A DNA stretch of 64,000 bases, taken from NCBI GenBank assembly GCA_032164245.1, contig JAVMKO010000003.1:37388890-37452889 (forward strand), read 5' to 3'. The notes under the pieces were generated by a model. That model ran no database searches. It was not told where the DNA came from and worked only from the letters and a program-made list of their open reading frames with translations. Each line of letters begins with the position of its first letter. Positions within the stretch are counted from its first letter, which is position 1. The DNA comes from Sternotherus odoratus (taxonomy: Eukaryota; Chordata; Testudines; Kinosternidae). The translations under genes were made by a program, and so were the position numbers. Shown in pieces: positions 54,601 through 60,600 of the stretch.

Positions 54601-57600
54601 GTCTGTACCTGCTAATGGACTGGTAAAGTGTTCACACTTTATTTTGTTTTTTTGTAAAACTGTTTTTTTTCTGATCAGAAAGAGCAGAATCCTTCAATCT
54701 TTAAGTTAATATGCCTCACCATTTGAACAGTGAATTGTGCCAAGCAATAAATGCTAAGGGAATTCTTCTGGTATCTATGGAAACAGTTTTCATGGGCAAA
54801 CTGTTCTGGTTGCATAAAGTCATAATATTTACCAACAGTTACTTTAAATATTTATCTTCTGAAGCTTAGAAAAATGATATTCCAATTGTATCTTTTACAC
54901 TTGATATTTAGTCTCCACCTAGTGGCCAAACCTTATAAGGTATTTCTTTTATCTGAAAGGAGACTAGAGCCCTTGGTAAGATTATGTACAAAACAGCGTA
55001 TGCTAAAAATTAATCTATAACATTATTTATTTTTTTAGATTTATACAAAGAATAAAAAGCATCTGTCCAAGGCTCTAGTCACTCCTGCCACCAATTACAC
55101 AAACAAAATTTGGAAAGTCTCAATTAAAAAGACCATCTGGCCCAGATGCACAAAAAGAGTTAGGCGCCTAACTCCCTGTTTTAGGCACTTAGGCCCAGTT
55201 TTGGGACCACTGTGATGAACAAAACTCCCACTGAACCCTGAAAGTGCCTAAACAAATGTGGCACCTACTTTTTTGCCGTAAAAGGTGCCTAGGTACTAAT
55301 GGTTTTATCTCTGGGCATGAGCTGGGCTTCCTTGTACCTCATTGAACTGCCACCCGGGCTCCCAGCTCCTCCATTTCCCACTGAACTGCTGCCTGGGCTC
55401 CCAGTGCCTCTGCTCCAACCAGGCTTCTGTCTGGACTCCTTGCTCCCACCAGTGAGTCCGGCAACCTAATGGGACTCTAGGCACAGAGCTCCCCATCTCC
55501 CAGCAGGGATCTTCATGCCTAGAACCTGACCAGCAGAGACCAGAGAGCTGGGAACTTGGCCTGGCCTCCCAGAAGGGAGCTCTGAGCAGAGCGGAGAGCC
55601 TGGGCTCTCAGTCCCCAGCTTCACTTGGTGGGAGCACTCCTGGTGAAAACACACACCACTGACAGCAGGAGGATAGTGTGGACATGTAAATCCGCAGTAA
55701 TTACTGCAATGGCTGTAAGATGACCTAACATAGGTCAACTTACATTTGTAGTGTAGACATGCCTTTAGGGACAGGAACATCCCAGCTAAAAGATGGCACC
55801 TTTTACCAGGCAACACTGCAGTAGTAGCAGCTTACGCCTAGGGTTAAGCCTATGAACATCTTGCACAGGGATGAGACTGCTGAACAGAGCTACAGTGACA
55901 CACATATCAATCACCCTTAAACAGATCGATGCAACTCTGTTTCAACTGTGAAGGTTAAAACTATAATGGGGCTATCCATACTGAACAGTAAATGGAGTGA
56001 CATTTGTTGCTATCTGAAGGTTGTTCATAGGTCAGATGTGAAATGAGTTGGTGGTTCCTGGTGAATAGGTGTCCTCAGAGCGCAAGACACAGAATTCATT
56101 TCCCTCCCTTAGAAGTTAACCTTCCAGGACAGCCCTGAGCCATGCTGCTGCTGTCCATGCTATACTTTTCCAGTGGACGAGTGAAAGACAAGTCTAAATA
56201 TGCATATGCATAAAATGTGCATAGAAAATTACTTCACTCAACACAAATTTAAAAATCATTGTGTGACTCTTTAAGCACAGAATGGGAAACTCTGTCCTCT
56301 ACTTTGCAGGTCTGGAACATAAGAATGGCTGTACTGGGTCAGACCAAAGGTCCATCCAGCCTAGTATCTGGTCTACCGACAGTGGCCAATGCCAGGTGCC
56401 CCGGAGTGAGTGAACCTAACAGGTAATGATCAAGTGATCTCTCTCCTGCCATCCATCACCACCCGCTGACAAACAGAGGCTAGGGACACCATTCCTTACC
56501 CATCCTGGCTAATAGCCATTAATGGACTTAACCTCCATGGAAGGCCCTTTGAGTACTGAATTGTTTCACCTCCTCTGCATAGGCTGTGCCAGGATATGGA
56601 GAGGCTGTGAAGGGAGCCTGCACCATCTCTGCAACACAAAGTCCAGCTCTGCAGGGGATCTGCAGGCCATCACACAGAAAAGGGACAGCAATTACTGCCA
56701 AAGCAGGGTTGGATTAATCCAGGGGCTTTAGGGACTGCAGCCCAGGGCCCCGGGTTAAGGGGGGCCCCAACACAGCAGGGCTCAGGCAGGCTACCTGCAT
56801 GCCGGGGCCCCACACCGCTCCCAGAGGCAGCCGGCAACTGGAATGTCTCTGCGGCCCCTGGCGGGGGTGGGGAAGCTGCTCTGCATGCTGCCCCCGCCTC
56901 CAGCACCATCCCCACAGCTCTCATTGGCCGGGGAATGGAATTGCCCCTTAAGGCAATGATTTCTCAGAGCTCACTGCCAACTTTGGAGTTCAGACTAGAA
57001 AAAACTAGAATAAGTCACAGATAGATTAAAGATTTCTATCAAATGTATATTTTGAATATTAATCTTGGCAGGCCCTGGCTTTTATTGTATTTGTTTTATT
57101 AATAAGACTAGAAGTAGGTTACCACTTTGAAGGGAAAATTACAGGGCACGAATGATGGGCAGATGCAGTAGGTAGACAAATCTAGAGGACCCACAGTTTC
57201 CTTCCATTTGAAAACGTTATTCAGACATTATGCTTTCATAGATTCATAGATTTTTTAAGACCAGAAGGGACCATTAGATCATCTAGTCTGACCTCTGTAT
57301 AATACAGACCATAGATTTCACCCAGTTACTGCAATAACTTGTGTTTGGCTAAAGTATCCCTCTTCAAAAGGAATCCAGCCTTGAGCTGAGAATTTCAAGA
57401 GATGGAGAATCTATCACTTCCTTTCTAGCTTGCTCTAATGCTAAATCATCTTTCACATAAATATTTGGTGAGCCACTATTTTCCCTTACGCAGTCAGATG
57501 TAAATACAACATACCTTAGTATAAAGGGATTTGAAACGATCTGAAGCACCATCCAGTTTACTTTGCACCTCTACGTAAGTAGCCGAAGTATCAATCCCAT

Positions 57601-60600
57601 CTTTGTCAACCTTGACACCATCTTTTTTACCACAAGATTTAGCGGCATCTAACACCCTCTGTCCAGAAATTGTAATGTACCGTAAGTCACCTTTGTGAGA
57701 AATAACATCTTCTGAAAAACTCTTTTGCCTTTTGAGCTTGGTCATGATACCAGTGAAGTCAGAAGCACCAGCCTCCAGGTTTTCAAGTTCTTGTTCTGAC
57801 TGCTGTAGCCAGCTTTCAAACTCACTGTAATCTGTATCAAATTTCTCAAGTTCTTCCTGCAGAGAGTGTGTTAACTTCATTTTCCGTTCTGATTCAGCTA
57901 CAGCGGTTTCATACTGGACTTTCAGTTCTTTCATGTTCCTTTGCATTTTCTCTTTTTCTTCAGGGGAAAGGTAGTGGCCTTGTTTCTCAAGTAGCGCTTG
58001 GGCAGACTGAGTTGCTATTATAACAGCCTGTTGCTGAGAAATAATTTTCTCATGTTGAGCCTATAAGAAAAAAATATTTCTGACTAGTATCCTCTTGCAG
58101 GGTCCATCACACACATTTTTTTATCAGAATTCTCCACTAAAATCACTGAGGAGTTCTGTCTAGAAGCTGATAGCACAAAATGGACCAAAATAGGGGCTAT
58201 AAATACACACTAAAAGAACCTGAGGTAAAACATGTTTGGCTCTGGGGGGAAAAAGACCATATCTTTTAAAACACCTTGTTTCCTGAAGTGCTTCATTTTC
58301 TATAGAACAATTACTATGTATTTTGTAAAATGGACTATGGTGCTTCTCTATATATGTGTGGTAGATAGTTACTGAAGATCAGATTTGAGCCCTCAGTTAA
58401 TATTATTTTCTAAAGAGCACCAATAGGTACATACAAAGCCACCTATGCTTCCATTTTATTTAAGAAGGTTTTACATGGAAGCTATTCCAAAATACAGATT
58501 GGTTTTTTATCAATTTCTGCAGATCCTTCATCAGTTCCATCACTCCGAATTTAAAAGAGTTTGGGCTATTAAAACTGTATCTAAACATACAGAAGACTGT
58601 CATAATTAAATATGCTGGCTGGAGCAGATATCTTAAAATTGCTGTGCTGTGGAGTTTTGCAGCTCCTGCTGAAGCCTTCATGATATGGTGCTTTACCCTC
58701 TGGGAATTTGTCACTTTTAAAGTGAGAATAATGTAGATTAATAATCTCAACAATCCATTAACGGTAGCTGTGTGCAATCAGTGCTCAGTCATCAAAGAGA
58801 AACATGTCAGCACAAATAATTTATCTTTGACAAGGATCAGGAAAGATTATGAAGCTGTACTTCTGCCTACAGTACTTTATGTATCTATAATAAACATTGT
58901 ATGATGTTCATTTCAGCCTAGGAAAATAAAGGACACTGTGATCAATGCCTTCTCCATTAACAGAATATCTATCAATGTACATTTTTTGAAGCCTCATGGA
59001 AAGGCTTCCATTGACTTCAGTGGATTTATTACCATAGTACCTTAGTGCTGAATATTTGCCATAGCTGGTAACATGTGCATATAGTACCTTGACTTTCTGA
59101 TACTGCTGATTCAGGTTATTGTCTGTGGGTTTTACTCTGCCATCTACATAGGTTTCAGTCTCTTTCTGAATTTCCAACAGGTTACCATTGACTTCATCCT
59201 CGTCTCCCTCCAAAGCCTTTACATCCCCTTCTTTAAAATGGGTTCCATTCTGTTCTATTGCCAGCATCCATTTCTCATCCCCATGCTCTGCTGCCTTATC
59301 CACATTTGACAGCCAATCCAAGAGATTTTCAATCGTATTTTTACTCTCTTCCAGTTGTTCTATGGCGGCAACCTACACATTGAAAGCTCAAAGTTTGAAA
59401 TCTGAAATCATTTTTAGCATGTACATAGTTTCAAATGTGGATATTTGAACCATTTAAAATATGTTGTTAAAATCTGAAAATATCTATTAATTGACATTTA
59501 CTATATTTGTAAAACAAACATGCACTAATTACTTTGATAGTCACCCATGTAAAATATGACTTTCATCTCTCATTGACAAACTAGTAATAAGTGGAAAGAC
59601 TATTCTCCTAAGACTTTTTAAAAATTCAAATAAAGATGTAGAGTTGTTGCATAAGAACCTTTTCTGTTTCCTGCTTAATAGCTGTTGTCACAGCTTTATC
59701 CAGCACTTTTTTGGACTCTTCTGCCTTCTGGCTAAGCAGCAAACATTTTGTCTTAGCTTCATTAAGTTTCTGTTCAAGAATAGTCTTGTCTTCTTGTGAC
59801 AGCTTTCCTCCATTCTCTTTCAAGAACATCTCAGTGTTTTTCACAATCTCTGCCAGTACCTGTGCACTTGCCAGCATATCTTTCTGCAACTCCTTGTGGG
59901 AAAAACAACAAAAGAAGGTAGATAAATTATCTACCTGAAGGTTTAAGTTTAGCAGCCATGTTAGTCTGTATCCATAAAGAAAACGAAGAATATTTGTGGC
60001 ACCTTAGAGACTAACCAATTTATTTCAGCATAAGCTTTTGTGGGCTATAGCCCACTTCATCTGAGCATCCACTGAAGTGGGCTATAACCCATGAAAGCTT
60101 ATGCTGAAATAAACTGGTTAGTCTCTAAAGTGCCACAATTATTCCTTGTTTTCTTTATCTACCTGTACATCACTTCAAACTTCTCAGAAATCCCTCACTG
60201 AAGGACAGCCTGACTCACCTTACCCCACATTTTCTTGTAAATGCACTTTTATTACTGTAAATTAATTTAAATGAGTTATGCTTTTGTTTCTCAGATGGGA
60301 TTTTGATCCTCACAGTATCTCACTTAAATTCATATCGGATTACCAACATTTAATTATATCTTAACCCTTACACATCACTTCTGAATTTGGCGCAGTAGGT
60401 CTATATTAATGTAAAGGATTATAAGGGAGATTCATAAGCCAAAGGGCCTTAAGAGCAGGGTGATGTTTATGGAGCCACCAGATAAAAAGCTTTGGACTCT
60501 CACATGGGGCTTGTGGGTTTTGTAGTGTTTTTTGATACTCAGTTTGACAAAAAGCAGCTCATTTAAATTCACTAACAAACATTCTGGATGCCCTTCCTTT

